From: CAZHRC01 sp964533865
GTDB taxonomy: Bacteria > Bacillota > Clostridia > Tissierellales > Peptoniphilaceae
Direction: 5' to 3'
NCBI GenBank assembly: GCA_964533865.1
Contig: CAZHRC010000001.1
Span: 62,001 to 126,000, forward strand
Length of the DNA: 64,000 nt
Under the pieces are notes generated by a model. That model was not told the origin of the DNA. It worked only from the letters and a program-made list of their open reading frames with translations, and searched no databases. This document shows, in pieces, positions 8,695-17,141 of the stretch (within the stretch, counting starts at the first letter, position 1; each line of letters begins with the position of its first letter). Both the position numbers and the translations under genes were made by a program.

Positions 8695-8698
8695 GATA

Positions 8699-8725
8699 TT
8701 AGCACTCGAGAGAGTCGAGTGCTAA
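8699..8725 (+). promoter_or_regulatory. CIRCE operator (HrcA-binding site)
   Basis: TTAGCACTC (8699-8707), nine bases, GAGTGCTAA (8717-8725): both 9-nt arms match the CIRCE consensus perfectly. It lies just after the -10 box and before hrcA, so HrcA would repress its own operon until heat shock. Confidence 0.97.
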
Positions 8726-8743
8726 TAAAAGGATGTGATGGAA

Positions 8744-9769
8744 ATGAATGAAAGACAACTGAATATACTTTATGCGATCATCAATTCCTACACGTTTTCA
8801 GCAGAACCTGTCGGGTCTCGTACGATCTCTAAGAATTACGATCTGGGCATTAGTTCTGCGACGATACGAAATGAAATGAGCGATTTAGAAGAGTTGGGTT
8901 ACCTTGAGAAGGCCCACACTTCGTCAGGACGCATTCCGTCGGACAAGGCTTATCGTCACTATGTGGATTCCCTGCTCGAAAACCCGGCAAAAGCCGCACT
9001 AGAAGAGGAATATCAGGACTTGGTTCGCCAGTTGCAAAGCGAATCGGATCAACTTGATGTGATGATTCGCAATTTGACGCGTATTTTATCGGCGGTAACA
9101 CACTATACGGCGATTTCTCTGTCGACTACGACGACTTCAAGCACCATTCGCCATATGGAGCTGGTACCGATATACGATCAGACCGTGCTGCTTTTGATTG
9201 TCTACGAATCCGGTATTGTACGAAATAAGACCATTACCCTACGCGAGGCTCTGAGCAAAGAGGACGTCAAAACGATTAACAAAGTGTTTAATGAGGCATT
9301 GGATGGGGCGACAGTATCCACGATTTCTGAGGCTTTAGCAAAGAAAATGGTGGATCGACTTCGCCGGTATAAGACTTTGGTGGACGACTTGCTGCCTATT
9401 ATCAATCAATCTATTGACGATGTGATGGAAGCCACTTTGGAAGTGGAAGGCGTGGCCAATATCTTTGATTTTCCCGAGTACAAAGACTTAGCGAAAGCGA
9501 GGGAATTTGTCGGACTAATCGAGGCTAAAACAGATCTCCTTCAAATGATGATGAAGCAATCGAACGGTCCAATCCAAGTGTCTATAGGAGAGGAAAATGC
9601 CATTATCGAGTTAATGGATTGTTCCATTGTCACGGGGACTTACGCGTTAGATGGCCAGATGCTAGGTAAAATCGGCATCATCGGTCCTACGCGTATGCCG
9701 TATGACAAGGTGATTAAACATATATATGGTATAACGGATTTTCTCAATGCGATTATCCAATCGAGATGA
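8744..9769 (+). CDS. hrcA: Heat-inducible transcription repressor HrcA
   Basis: HrcA binds CIRCE operators and represses dnaK- and groE-type operons; its activity depends on GroEL. The protein has about 341 residues. The N-terminal winged helix (MNERQLNILYAIINSY; recognition region GISSATIRNEMSDLEELGYLEKAHTSSGRIPSDKAYR) is followed by the GAF-like dimerisation core with its insert. I chose ATG at 8744 because AAAGGA ends about 10 nt before it and the protein then begins like other HrcA proteins; GTG 8735 and ATG 8738 are alternatives. It is the first gene of the operon, with a perfect CIRCE upstream. Confidence 0.95.
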   Translation: MNERQLNILYAIINSYTFSAEPVGSRTISKNYDLGISSATIRNEMSDLEELGYLEKAHTSSGRIPSDKAYRHYVDSLLENPAKAALEEEYQDLVRQLQSESDQLDVMIRNLTRILSAVTHYTAISLSTTTTSSTIRHMELVPIYDQTVLLLIVYESGIVRNKTITLREALSKEDVKTINKVFNEALDGATVSTISEALAKKMVDRLRRYKTLVDDLLPIINQSIDDVMEATLEVEGVANIFDFPEYKDLAKAREFVGLIEAKTDLLQMMMKQSNGPIQVSIGEENAIIELMDCSIVTGTYALDGQMLGKIGIIGPTRMPYDKVIKHIYGITDFLNAIIQSR

Positions 9770-9782
9770 AAGGTGGCGTATT

Positions 9783-10298
9783 ATGCGTGAAGAAGACAAA
9801 AAGGTAGATGTGGAAACCGTGGAGGCAGAAGCGGTCGACCCTGAGAACGAGGTGGGCGCTGAAATGGACAATGACGAAGTATTAGAACTACAAAACAAGT
9901 TGGCCAGGCTTCAAGCGGATTTCGTCAATTATAAAAACCGAGTAGAAAAAAGCAAGAGCGATTATATCGCACAATCAAATGCAGACCTCATCGAATCCCT
10001 ATTGCCAGTACTCGACAATTTTGAGCGAGCTTTTGATTCTGTGGAAGAAGAGGATCGCGAGGATGAATTTGTTAAAGGCATGGCTTTAATTCGCGAAGGA
10101 TTAATCGATGCTTTAAAAAAAGAGGGTCTTGAAGAAATCGACTCCGATGGAGCGCCTTTTGATCCTAATTTGCACCACGCCATTCTCATGGAAGAGAGTG
10201 AGACGGTGGCGCCTGAACACATTACAGAAACCTTTCAAAAAGGTTATGTTTTCAACGGCAAAGTGATTCGACCAAGTATGGTCAAAGTATGTAAATAA
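9783..10298 (+). CDS. grpE: GrpE, nucleotide exchange factor for DnaK
   Basis: GrpE releases ADP from DnaK. The 171 residues consist of an acidic disordered N-terminus, a long coiled coil (about 40-90, including QADFVNYKNRVEK) and the C-terminal beta domain with the family motif PFDPNLHHAILMEES and the end KGYVFNGKVIRPSMVKV. I chose ATG at 9783, with AAAGGTGG upstream; a longer in-frame reading from 9747 would overlap hrcA and has no ribosome site. It sits between hrcA and dnaK in the CIRCE-controlled operon. Confidence 0.96.
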   Translation: MREEDKKVDVETVEAEAVDPENEVGAEMDNDEVLELQNKLARLQADFVNYKNRVEKSKSDYIAQSNADLIESLLPVLDNFERAFDSVEEEDREDEFVKGMALIREGLIDALKKEGLEEIDSDGAPFDPNLHHAILMEESETVAPEHITETFQKGYVFNGKVIRPSMVKVCK

Positions 10299-10318
10299 AT
10301 TATTGGAGGAATACAATT

Positions 10319-12133
10319 ATGGGAAAAATTATCGGAATTGACTTAGGTACGACAAACTCAGCAGTCGCTGTTATGGAAGGTGGAGAAGCCACCATTATCC
10401 CTAATATCGAAGGAAATCGAACGACTCCATCTGTGGTCGCATTTACGAGAGACGGTGAACGCCTCGTTGGAGAAACCGCTAAACGCCAAGCGATCACAAA
10501 CCCGGATCGCACTATTGCATCGATCAAAAGAGAAATGGGCTCAGATCACCGAGTCAACATCGATGGCAGAGACTACTCACCAGAAGAAATATCTGCAATG
10601 ATCTTACAAAAGCTGAAAGCAGACACGGAAAGCTACTTGGGAGAAACGGTTACTGAAGCGGTCATTACCGTACCTGCATACTTCACCGACGCTCAACGTC
10701 AAGCGACGAAAGACGCTGGAAAGATTGCTGGTCTCGAAGTTAAGCGTATCATCAATGAGCCTACCGCTGCCGCTTTGGCGTATGGTGTGGACAAAGATAC
10801 GGAACAGCACAAAGTTATGGTTTTTGACTTAGGTGGTGGTACTTTCGACGTTTCTATACTAGAAGTAGGCGACGGGGTATTTGAAGTTTTGTCCACTCGC
10901 GGTAACAACCGCCTCGGTGGGGACGACTTTGACGAAGTGGTTATGGACTACATCGCAGCAGAATTTAAGAAAGAAAACGGTGTGGACTTAAGCACTGATA
11001 CAACCGCTATGCAACGTTTGAAAGACGCAGCTGAAAAAGCGAAGAAAGAATTGTCCTCGACGATGACGACAAATATCAACCTGCCTTTCATCACTGCAGT
11101 AGGCGGCAACCCGGTTCACTTAAACTTGGACTTGAAACGTGCAAAATTTGACGAATTAACAGCTCATCTCGTCAACAAAACCCTTGATCCAGTACGTGAA
11201 GCGTTGAAAGATGCGTCATTGAAAAACACCGATATCGACAAAGTTCTTTTAGTTGGTGGCTCTACGCGTATACCGGCAGTTCAAGAAGCGGTTAAAAACT
11301 TAATCGGCAAAGATCCTCAAAAAGATATTAACCCAGACGAATGCGTAGCGGTTGGTGCAGCGATTCAAGGTGGGGTACTTTCTGGTGAAGTCAAAGACTT
11401 ATTGCTTCTGGATGTTACACCGTTGTCTTTAGGTATCGAAACTCTAGGTGGAGTGACCACTCGGTTGATCGAACGCAACACGACGATCCCTACCAAGAAA
11501 TCTCAAACTTTCACCACAGCAGCAGACGGACAAACTTCTGTAGACATTCACGTCCTTCAAGGCGAGCGCGAAATGGCGGCAGACAACGTGACATTGGGCA
11601 GATTCCAATTGACTGGCATCGCTTCTGCACGACGTGGTGTACCACAAATTGAGGTTTCCTTCGACATTGACGCTAACGGGATCGTAAACGTCACGGCAAA
11701 AGATTTAGGCACAGGTAAAGAACAAAAAATCACGATCACTGCATCGACTCATATGACCGATGAAGAAATCGATCGTAAGATCAAAGAGGCTGAAAGATTT
11801 GCTGACGAAGATAAGAAAAAGAAAGAAGCGATTGAAACAAAAAATAACGCTGAATCGATGATCTACCAAACGGAAAACTCCTTAAAAGAGTTGGGTGACA
11901 AGGTTTCAGCAGATGAAAAATCTTCGATCGAAGCTAAAGTGGCAGCATTAAAAGAGTTGTTAGATTCTGAAGATACAGACGCCATAAAAGCTAAGACAGA
12001 GGAATTAACCCAAGAGTTCTATAACATCTCCCAAAAGCTCTACGAAAACCAAGCTCCACAAGGTGAAGGTGGACAACAAGACGATGTTGTTGATGCGGAC
12101 TACGAAGTTGTAGACGAAGAAGAAGATAAGTAA
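10319..12133 (+). CDS. dnaK: Molecular chaperone DnaK (Hsp70)
   Basis: DnaK is an ATP-dependent chaperone that binds unfolded peptides with DnaJ and GrpE. The 604 residues are typical of Gram-positive DnaK, which lacks the small loop in the ATPase lobe found in Gram-negative forms. The N-terminal ATPase signature GIDLGTTNSAVAVMEGG, the VFDLGGGTFDVSIL motif, the linker VLLLDVTPLSLGIETLGG and the substrate-binding domain are all visible. The acidic C-terminal tail ends EEEDK. TTGGAGGA precedes the ATG. A strong terminator follows, and dnaJ has a likely promoter of its own. Confidence 0.98.
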   Translation: MGKIIGIDLGTTNSAVAVMEGGEATIIPNIEGNRTTPSVVAFTRDGERLVGETAKRQAITNPDRTIASIKREMGSDHRVNIDGRDYSPEEISAMILQKLKADTESYLGETVTEAVITVPAYFTDAQRQATKDAGKIAGLEVKRIINEPTAAALAYGVDKDTEQHKVMVFDLGGGTFDVSILEVGDGVFEVLSTRGNNRLGGDDFDEVVMDYIAAEFKKENGVDLSTDTTAMQRLKDAAEKAKKELSSTMTTNINLPFITAVGGNPVHLNLDLKRAKFDELTAHLVNKTLDPVREALKDASLKNTDIDKVLLVGGSTRIPAVQEAVKNLIGKDPQKDINPDECVAVGAAIQGGVLSGEVKDLLLLDVTPLSLGIETLGGVTTRLIERNTTIPTKKSQTFTTAADGQTSVDIHVLQGEREMAADNVTLGRFQLTGIASARRGVPQIEVSFDIDANGIVNVTAKDLGTGKEQKITITASTHMTDEEIDRKIKEAERFADEDKKKKEAIETKNNAESMIYQTENSLKELGDKVSADEKSSIEAKVAALKELLDSEDTDAIKAKTEELTQEFYNISQKLYENQAPQGEGGQQDDVVDADYEVVDEEEDK

Positions 12134-12149
12134 GACGCAAAATAAAATG

Positions 12150-12183
12150 AAGCTAAATCCAGTTGGATTTAGCTTTCTTTTTT
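12150..12183 (+). terminator. Terminator after dnaK
   Basis: AAGCTAAATCC (12150-12160) pairs with GGATTTAGCTT (12165-12175) around a 4-nt loop, followed by TCTTTTTT. It separates hrcA-grpE-dnaK from dnaJ. Confidence 0.9.
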
Positions 12184-12191
12184 AGTATAAT
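12163..12191 (+). promoter_or_regulatory. Possible dnaJ promoter nested in the dnaK terminator
   Basis: TTGGAT (12163-12168), 17 nt, then a perfect TATAAT (12186-12191). The -35 lies in the right arm of the terminator stem and the spacer holds the T-run. The -35 is weak (three of six bases). Confidence 0.5.
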
Positions 12192-12243
12192 TGGTGGGAT
12201 AGACTTGGGCGTTGATTAATGCCGATTATCAAAGGTCTAGAAT

Positions 12244-13380
12244 ATGGAAGCAGGTGAAAGTAAATTGAGAAACCCTTATGAGATACTCGGTGTGGACACC
12301 GAGGTCTCAAAAGAATCATTAAAAAAAGCTTATCGTACCCTGGCAAAAAAATACCATCCGGATTTGAATCCTGGGGATGAGGACGCAAAAGAAAAACTTC
12401 AAGAAATTAATGAAGCTTACTCGATTTTATCGGATGATGACAAACGACGTCAATACGACCTTTACGGCGAGGCAGCTTTTAATGGACAAGGCGGCGGAGG
12501 TGGTTTTGGCGGCTTTGGCGATATTTTTAGCGATATTTTCAGCGATTTCTTTGGCGGTGGCGGATATAGCCAAGGGGCGAGACGTTCCGGCCCTAAACGC
12601 GGTGGAGATATCCAACAAGAGGTCCGCCTCACGTTTAAAGAGGCGGTTTTTGGCGTTGAAAAAGAGATTGTTGTACGCAGGCACAAACACTGTCATAAAT
12701 GCGAAGGATCTGGCGTTATGCCAGGGTCAAAGGTAGAGGTTTGCCAACAGTGTCACGGAACGGGTCAGGTTCACTATCAGACCAACTCCGCTTTTGGTCA
12801 GTTTATTCGAACTGGTCCTTGTGATGCTTGCGAAGGCACAGGCGAGATTATCGAAGAAAAATGCGATGTGTGCCACGGTAGTGGTTTAGAAGTCGAAAAT
12901 AAGCGACTTAAGATCACTATCCCCAAAGGGGTGGACAACGACTCGGTCATCTCGTTGAGAGGTGAGGGCCACGAAGGGGAAAAGGGCGGTATGTCAGGAG
13001 ATTTGTACCTGATCGTGCGCGTTGAAGAACACGAAATTTTTAAGCGCCAGGGCAATGACGTTTTCTATGAATTGCCGATTTCGATCCTTCAGGCTACCTT
13101 AGGTGATGAGTTGGAGATTCCTACACTAGATGGAACGATGGACTTTAGCTTACCTGAAGGCACTCAGACGGGAACACAATTTAAGTTAAAACAAAAGGGT
13201 ATCGCTGATGTTAAGGGAAGAGGCATTGGCGACTTGTACTTTAGAGTACGCGTGGTGACGCCGACAAAACTCAATAAAGAACAACGAGAGAAACTCAAAG
13301 AATTTGGGGACTTAACCGGTAAACACGTCAAAGAGACGAAGAAAAACTTCTTCGAAAAAGTAAAGGATATGTTTGACTGA
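12244..13380 (+). CDS. dnaJ: Chaperone DnaJ (Hsp40)
   Basis: DnaJ delivers substrates to DnaK and stimulates its ATPase. It has 378 residues as drawn: a J domain with KYHPDLNPG, a Gly/Phe-rich linker (about 80-120), four CxxCxGxG zinc repeats (CHKCEGSG, CQQCHGTG, CDACEGTG, CDVCHGSG) and the C-terminal peptide-binding domains. ATG 12244 has AAAGGT upstream; TTG 12265, with AGGTG before it, would give a product starting at RNPYEILGV and is an equally good start. There is no CIRCE between dnaK and dnaJ. The stop codon overlaps the prmA start by one base. Confidence 0.96.
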   Translation: MEAGESKLRNPYEILGVDTEVSKESLKKAYRTLAKKYHPDLNPGDEDAKEKLQEINEAYSILSDDDKRRQYDLYGEAAFNGQGGGGGFGGFGDIFSDIFSDFFGGGGYSQGARRSGPKRGGDIQQEVRLTFKEAVFGVEKEIVVRRHKHCHKCEGSGVMPGSKVEVCQQCHGTGQVHYQTNSAFGQFIRTGPCDACEGTGEIIEEKCDVCHGSGLEVENKRLKITIPKGVDNDSVISLRGEGHEGEKGGMSGDLYLIVRVEEHEIFKRQGNDVFYELPISILQATLGDELEIPTLDGTMDFSLPEGTQTGTQFKLKQKGIADVKGRGIGDLYFRVRVVTPTKLNKEQREKLKEFGDLTGKHVKETKKNFFEKVKDMFD

Positions 13381-14297
13381 TGACGGATTATATTGAAGTA
13401 GAACTGAGAGTCCGACGGGATTTAGAAGATGAGGTCATCGATACCCTTTGTCACTACGGCGTCGATAGTTTTGAAGTAGTGGATTCGGAAGTGGTTAAAA
13501 CCTATCTAGAAGAGAAACCGCGATGGGAACTGACGGATTTGGTCTACGAGCCTTCTGAGACCCTAACGATTAAGTGTTACTTTACGGAAGAAGGCATGAA
13601 GTGGCAACAGTTAACAGATCAGCTCGATCACCTGTATGGGGAAGGGGTAGAGATCAGTGCACCTGTAACCCTTGCGGATCGCGATTGGTCTAGTGAATGG
13701 AAAAAACACTTTAAGCCTTTCGAAGTGGCTACAGGTATTGTGGTCAAACCCAGTTGGACGCCTTACGCAAACGATGAGAGGGCAATGATTATCGAAATCG
13801 ACCCAGGCATGGCATTTGGTACGGGAACCCATGAAACGACTGCGCTATGTATTCAAGAAATGATACACTTTCCAATGGAAGGTGCAAACGTCGCAGATGT
13901 GGGATGTGGCAGTGGTATTTTATCCATTGCCGCGGCTAAACTCGGTGCTAGGACCGTGCTCGCGACGGATATCGACGATAAAAGTGTGGAAACCACAATT
14001 GAAAACTGTGAGATGAACCAGGTAACTAACGTTGAAGTCGCGAAGAAAGACTTGCTTAAAGGGGTTGATTGCGAGTTTGACCTCATCGTCGCCAATTTAA
14101 TCGCTGAAGTCATCGTGGACTTAGCACCTCAAGCGACGAGTCGCATCAAAATAGGTGGCTGTTTTATCGTCTCTGGCATTTTAGATGTAAAGGAAGCAAT
14201 GGTTGTGGAAGCTTTGACCTCATCGGGATTTGAGGTGGTCAATATAGCCAGAAAGGGCGAATGGATTGCGATTCGGTCGGTGAAGGGGCGTGTTTAG
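13380..14297 (+). CDS. prmA: Ribosomal protein L11 methyltransferase
   Basis: PrmA trimethylates ribosomal protein L11 using S-adenosylmethionine. It has 305 residues, normal length. The N-terminal substrate-recognition domain is followed by a Rossmann methyltransferase fold: EIDPGMAFGTGTHETT, motif I DVGCGSGILSIAAAKLGA, the acidic ATDIDD and ANLIAEVIVDL. ATG 13380 shares its A with the dnaJ stop (TGATG), so translation is coupled. The dnaJ-prmA-rsmE-mtaB order is conserved in Firmicutes. Confidence 0.95.
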   Translation: MTDYIEVELRVRRDLEDEVIDTLCHYGVDSFEVVDSEVVKTYLEEKPRWELTDLVYEPSETLTIKCYFTEEGMKWQQLTDQLDHLYGEGVEISAPVTLADRDWSSEWKKHFKPFEVATGIVVKPSWTPYANDERAMIIEIDPGMAFGTGTHETTALCIQEMIHFPMEGANVADVGCGSGILSIAAAKLGARTVLATDIDDKSVETTIENCEMNQVTNVEVAKKDLLKGVDCEFDLIVANLIAEVIVDLAPQATSRIKIGGCFIVSGILDVKEAMVVEALTSSGFEVVNIARKGEWIAIRSVKGRV

Positions 14298-15009
14298 ATT
14301 TTTTGGAGAGCGGGAAGAAGATGTTGAGGGTAGGGTGGTTCTCGGTGAAGAGGATACTCGTCACATGAAAAATGCCCTAAGATTGCGACCTGGCGATCAC
14401 GTCGAAGTGGTCGTCGAAGATCGTTTATACATCTGTGCTATCGATGTTTTTGAGGTCGATCAAACTGTGGCTACCATTGAGAAAGAAGAGCCTTTGTTGT
14501 TCTCGCCTGTTTACATGACATTGTACCAAGGCCTCCCCAAATCGGACAAAATGGACCTTATTGTTCAAAAAGCCGTTGAACTCGGTGTTTCCGACATTAT
14601 CCCGGTGCAAATGCACAGAAGTGTCGTCAAGCTTAGTGGAGTCAAAGGCGACAAGAAACGGGAAAGATGGCAGGGGATTGCCAAATCTGCTGCGCAACAA
14701 TCTAAGGCGCCTTTTATTCCGACGGTTCACCCGGTGATGTCCTTTGGTGACGTAGTAGACGCGATTGAAGGCGAAGTCGCGTTAGTAGCCTATGAAATGG
14801 AAAAAGAGCGGACGCTAAAGTCGACTTTACAAAAGTTAGAGACAAAAAATATCGCTGTTTTCATTGGTCCAGAAGGTGGTTTTGAACCATCGGAGATCGA
14901 GGCTTTAACCGACCGTGGGGCAATATCCGTTTCTCTAGGAGATCGGATTTTGAGAACGGAAACCGCAGGCTTGTACATGCTTGCTGCCCTATCTTACGAA
15001 TGGGGCTAG
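14290..15009 (+). CDS. rsmE: 16S rRNA (uracil-1498-N3)-methyltransferase
   Basis: RsmE is a SPOUT-class methyltransferase that makes m3U1498 in 16S rRNA. The 239 residues start MFRFFGE from GTG at 14290, overlapping prmA by 8 nt. The N-terminal PUA-like region (HMKNALRLRPGDHVEVV) is followed by the trefoil-knot domain with QKAVELGVSDIIPV, FIGPEGGFEPSEIEAL and the C-terminal SLGDRILRTETAGLYMLAAL. These last two segments form the cofactor-binding knot. Confidence 0.95.
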   Translation: MFRFFGEREEDVEGRVVLGEEDTRHMKNALRLRPGDHVEVVVEDRLYICAIDVFEVDQTVATIEKEEPLLFSPVYMTLYQGLPKSDKMDLIVQKAVELGVSDIIPVQMHRSVVKLSGVKGDKKRERWQGIAKSAAQQSKAPFIPTVHPVMSFGDVVDAIEGEVALVAYEMEKERTLKSTLQKLETKNIAVFIGPEGGFEPSEIEALTDRGAISVSLGDRILRTETAGLYMLAALSYEWG

Positions 15010-15019
15010 AAAGGATAGT

Positions 15020-16324
15020 ATGACTCAGAAGTTTAACATTTTAACCTTGGGTTGTAAAGTGAACCAATACGAGACTGAGGCAATGGAAGAGTTGTTCATC
15101 GATCGTGGTTATCACTTGGCAAACGAGGGCGAAATCGCAGATGTTTATGTAATCAACACCTGTACCGTAACGCACCTAGGCGATCGCAAGAGCAGGCAAT
15201 TCATTTCTAGGGCAAAACGTTCCAATCCCGATGCGGTTGTTGCCGTGGTTGGGTGTTATAGCCAAGTCGATCCCGATGTGGTGGAAGCGATCGAAGGGGT
15301 GGATGTGATTATTGGCACGAAAAATCGCGGGATGATCGTGGACCTGTGTGAGCGGTCCAAACAGGAAAATAGACAGATCAATGAAGTCCTACCCTTTGAT
15401 ACCGATACGACGTTCGATGAACTCGAGATTTCCACCCAGACGAGCAGAACTCGTAGCGTAATCAAAATACAGGAAGGGTGCAACATGTTTTGTTCCTACT
15501 GTGTGATTCCCTATGCAAGAGGCCCTATCTGTTCGAGGGACTATCTGTCCATTGTAGAGGAAGCTCAGCGATTGGCAGAGGCAGGTTTTAAAGAAGTGAT
15601 TTTGACGGGTATTCACGTGGCGAGCTACGGTAAAGAAGGGAAAGACGATAAACGCTTAATCGATGTGATCGAAGGGGTGGCGAAAGTCGATGGCATCGAA
15701 CGCATACGACTGAGTTCGATGGAACAGGCGACGATTACCGAAGATTTTCTCCAAAGGGCAAAAGCTACGGGGAAACTTTGCGATCACTTCCATTTATCTC
15801 TTCAAAGTGGTAGCCGATCGGTGTTAAAACGAATGAATCGCCACTATTCACCAGAAACCTACCGTGCGAAAGTCGAGTTGATCCGCCAACATTTTCCCAA
15901 TGTGGGATTGACAACGGATATGATTGTAGGCTTTCCCGGTGAGACTGAAGAAGAATTTAATGAGACAGTGACTTTTGTTAAAGAGATCGGATTTTCTAAA
16001 GGCCATATTTTCAAGTATTCAAAGCGGGCAAATACTCCCGCTGCCGAAATGCCAGATCAAGTGCCCGAACCGATTAAAAAAGAGCGTAGTGCATACTTAC
16101 AAAGGATTTTTGATCTAATGGGAGAGGATTTTTCCCAAAGCCAAGTGGGTTTAGTAGGCAAAGTCTTGATCGAAGACGTACAGCATGGAGCCCTTGTAGG
16201 GTATACGACAAACTATCTGCGAGTTGGTGTGGATGGCGACGAAGAATGGCTAAATCGGATTATCGATGTTGAGATCGACTCTGCCACAGGAGGCGAGTTG
16301 ACAGGACGCATAGTGAGGAGATAG
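15020..16324 (+). CDS. mtaB: tRNA (N6-threonylcarbamoyladenosine(37)-C2)-methylthiotransferase
   Basis: MtaB converts t6A37 to ms2t6A in tRNAs reading ANN codons. The 434-residue protein has the three methylthiotransferase parts: the N-terminal UPF0004 domain with its cluster cysteines (GCKVNQYE, NTCTVT, VVGCYSQ), the radical SAM domain with CNMFCSYC, and a C-terminal TRAM domain. ATG 15020 with AAAGGATAGT upstream is chosen over an in-frame upstream start that lies within rsmE. GCKVNQYE is typical of MtaB rather than MiaB. Confidence 0.94.
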   Translation: MTQKFNILTLGCKVNQYETEAMEELFIDRGYHLANEGEIADVYVINTCTVTHLGDRKSRQFISRAKRSNPDAVVAVVGCYSQVDPDVVEAIEGVDVIIGTKNRGMIVDLCERSKQENRQINEVLPFDTDTTFDELEISTQTSRTRSVIKIQEGCNMFCSYCVIPYARGPICSRDYLSIVEEAQRLAEAGFKEVILTGIHVASYGKEGKDDKRLIDVIEGVAKVDGIERIRLSSMEQATITEDFLQRAKATGKLCDHFHLSLQSGSRSVLKRMNRHYSPETYRAKVELIRQHFPNVGLTTDMIVGFPGETEEEFNETVTFVKEIGFSKGHIFKYSKRANTPAAEMPDQVPEPIKKERSAYLQRIFDLMGEDFSQSQVGLVGKVLIEDVQHGALVGYTTNYLRVGVDGDEEWLNRIIDVEIDSATGGELTGRIVRR

Positions 16325-16326
16325 GT

Positions 16327-16668
16327 ATGGATTGTATTTTTTGTAAACTCGCACATAAAGAGATTCCGACAGAAGTGATTTATGAAGATGAGATGCTTTT
16401 TGCTTTTTATGACGCCAATCCCGTGGCGCCGGTCCACTTTCTCGTCATCCCAAAAAAACACATCGCCTCTTTGGATCATTTGACTGAAGGCGACGAAAAG
16501 ATTTTGGGACATATGATGGCGACTGTAGCAAGCCTTGCAAAAAAGCTAGGATTAGACGCCTCCGGTTACCGTGTCGTAAACAACTGTGGAGCGGATGGAG
16601 GTCAAACCGTAGGGCATTTACACCTCCACGTCATCGGTGGCAGAAGTTTACAATGGCCTCCTGGTTAA
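16327..16668 (+). CDS. hinT: HIT-family nucleotide hydrolase (HinT-like)
   Basis: This 113-residue protein is of the histidine-triad family; these enzymes hydrolyse purine nucleoside phosphoramidates and adenylates. It starts CIFCKLAHKEIPTEVIYEDE, has VHFLVIPKKHI in the middle, and carries the catalytic triad in HLHLHVIGGR near the end. GAGGAGATAGGT lies just before the ATG, only 2 nt after the mtaB stop. The gene between mtaB and rpsU in other Clostridia is usually also a HIT protein. Confidence 0.93.
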   Translation: MDCIFCKLAHKEIPTEVIYEDEMLFAFYDANPVAPVHFLVIPKKHIASLDHLTEGDEKILGHMMATVASLAKKLGLDASGYRVVNNCGADGGQTVGHLHLHVIGGRSLQWPPG

Positions 16669-16673
16669 AAACC

Positions 16674-16702
16674 TTGCAGTAACCTTAATTTTAAGGTATA
16701 CT
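16674..16702 (+). promoter_or_regulatory. Promoter of rpsU
   Basis: TTGCAG (16674-16679), 17-nt spacer, TATACT (16697-16702). It begins six bases after the hinT stop and gives a leader of about 55 nt before rpsU. Confidence 0.7.
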
Positions 16703-16765
16703 ATTTAAGTACCGCGTTCGTTGCGGTTTAACGGACGTCTTTGAGTAAGAGGGGGGGGATGACAG

Positions 16766-16945
16766 ATGACAGAGATCAAAGTGGGCGAGAATGAATCTTT
16801 GGACAATGCGTTGAAGCGTTTTAAACGTCAATGTGCGCGTTCAGGAGTTCTTTCGGAATACAGAAAAAGAGAGCACTACGAAAAGCCAAGCATCAAAAAG
16901 AAGAAAAAATCTGAGGCCGCTAGAAGGAAAAAGAAAAAATTCTAA
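16766..16945 (+). CDS. rpsU: 30S ribosomal protein S21
   Basis: This 59-residue, strongly basic protein begins MTEIKVGENESLDNALKRF and continues KRQCARSGVLSEYRKREHYEKPS, ending in clusters of Lys and Arg (RRKKKKF). This is the S21 family pattern; S21 binds the 30S platform near the 3' end of 16S rRNA and helps initiation. A run GAGGGGGGGG lies about 7 nt before the ATG. It has its own promoter and terminator. In Bacillus, yqeY follows rpsU; here it does not. Confidence 0.97.
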   Translation: MTEIKVGENESLDNALKRFKRQCARSGVLSEYRKREHYEKPSIKKKKKSEAARRKKKKF

Positions 16946-16953
16946 TGGTATTT

Positions 16954-16983
16954 AAAACCCGAGGAGTGCCCTCGGGTTTTTTT
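16954..16983 (+). terminator. Terminator after rpsU
   Basis: AAAACCCGAGG pairs with CCTCGGGTTTT around a 5-nt loop (16965-16969), followed by more T's. Strong rho-independent signal. Confidence 0.92.
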
Positions 16984-17002
16984 GTGCCTTAAATTGGCAT
17001 GA

Positions 17003-17099
17003 AAAGCGAAGGCGTGGCATTTAGGGCCATGTCTTTATTCGGAGAAGACTGCCACTGGGTTGTGACTTGATTGAGAAAATGAATGGAACCCTTCGCTTT
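17003..17099 (+). other. Nested inverted-repeat leader upstream of nfeD-floA
   Basis: Three stems are nested. The outer one is AAAGCGAAGG (17003-17012) with CCTTCGCTTT (17090-17099), 10 bp perfect. The middle one is GTGGCA (17014-17019) with TGCCAC (17050-17055). The inner one is GTCTT (17031-17035) with AAGAC (17045-17049), directly abutting the middle stem. It occupies most of the gap between the rpsU terminator and nfeD. I do not recognise it as a known riboswitch. No clear promoter lies before it. Confidence 0.4.
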
Positions 17100-17141
17100 A
17101 TTTTAGTCTGGGAGGGTATAAACTATCTAGGAGGTACTGTT

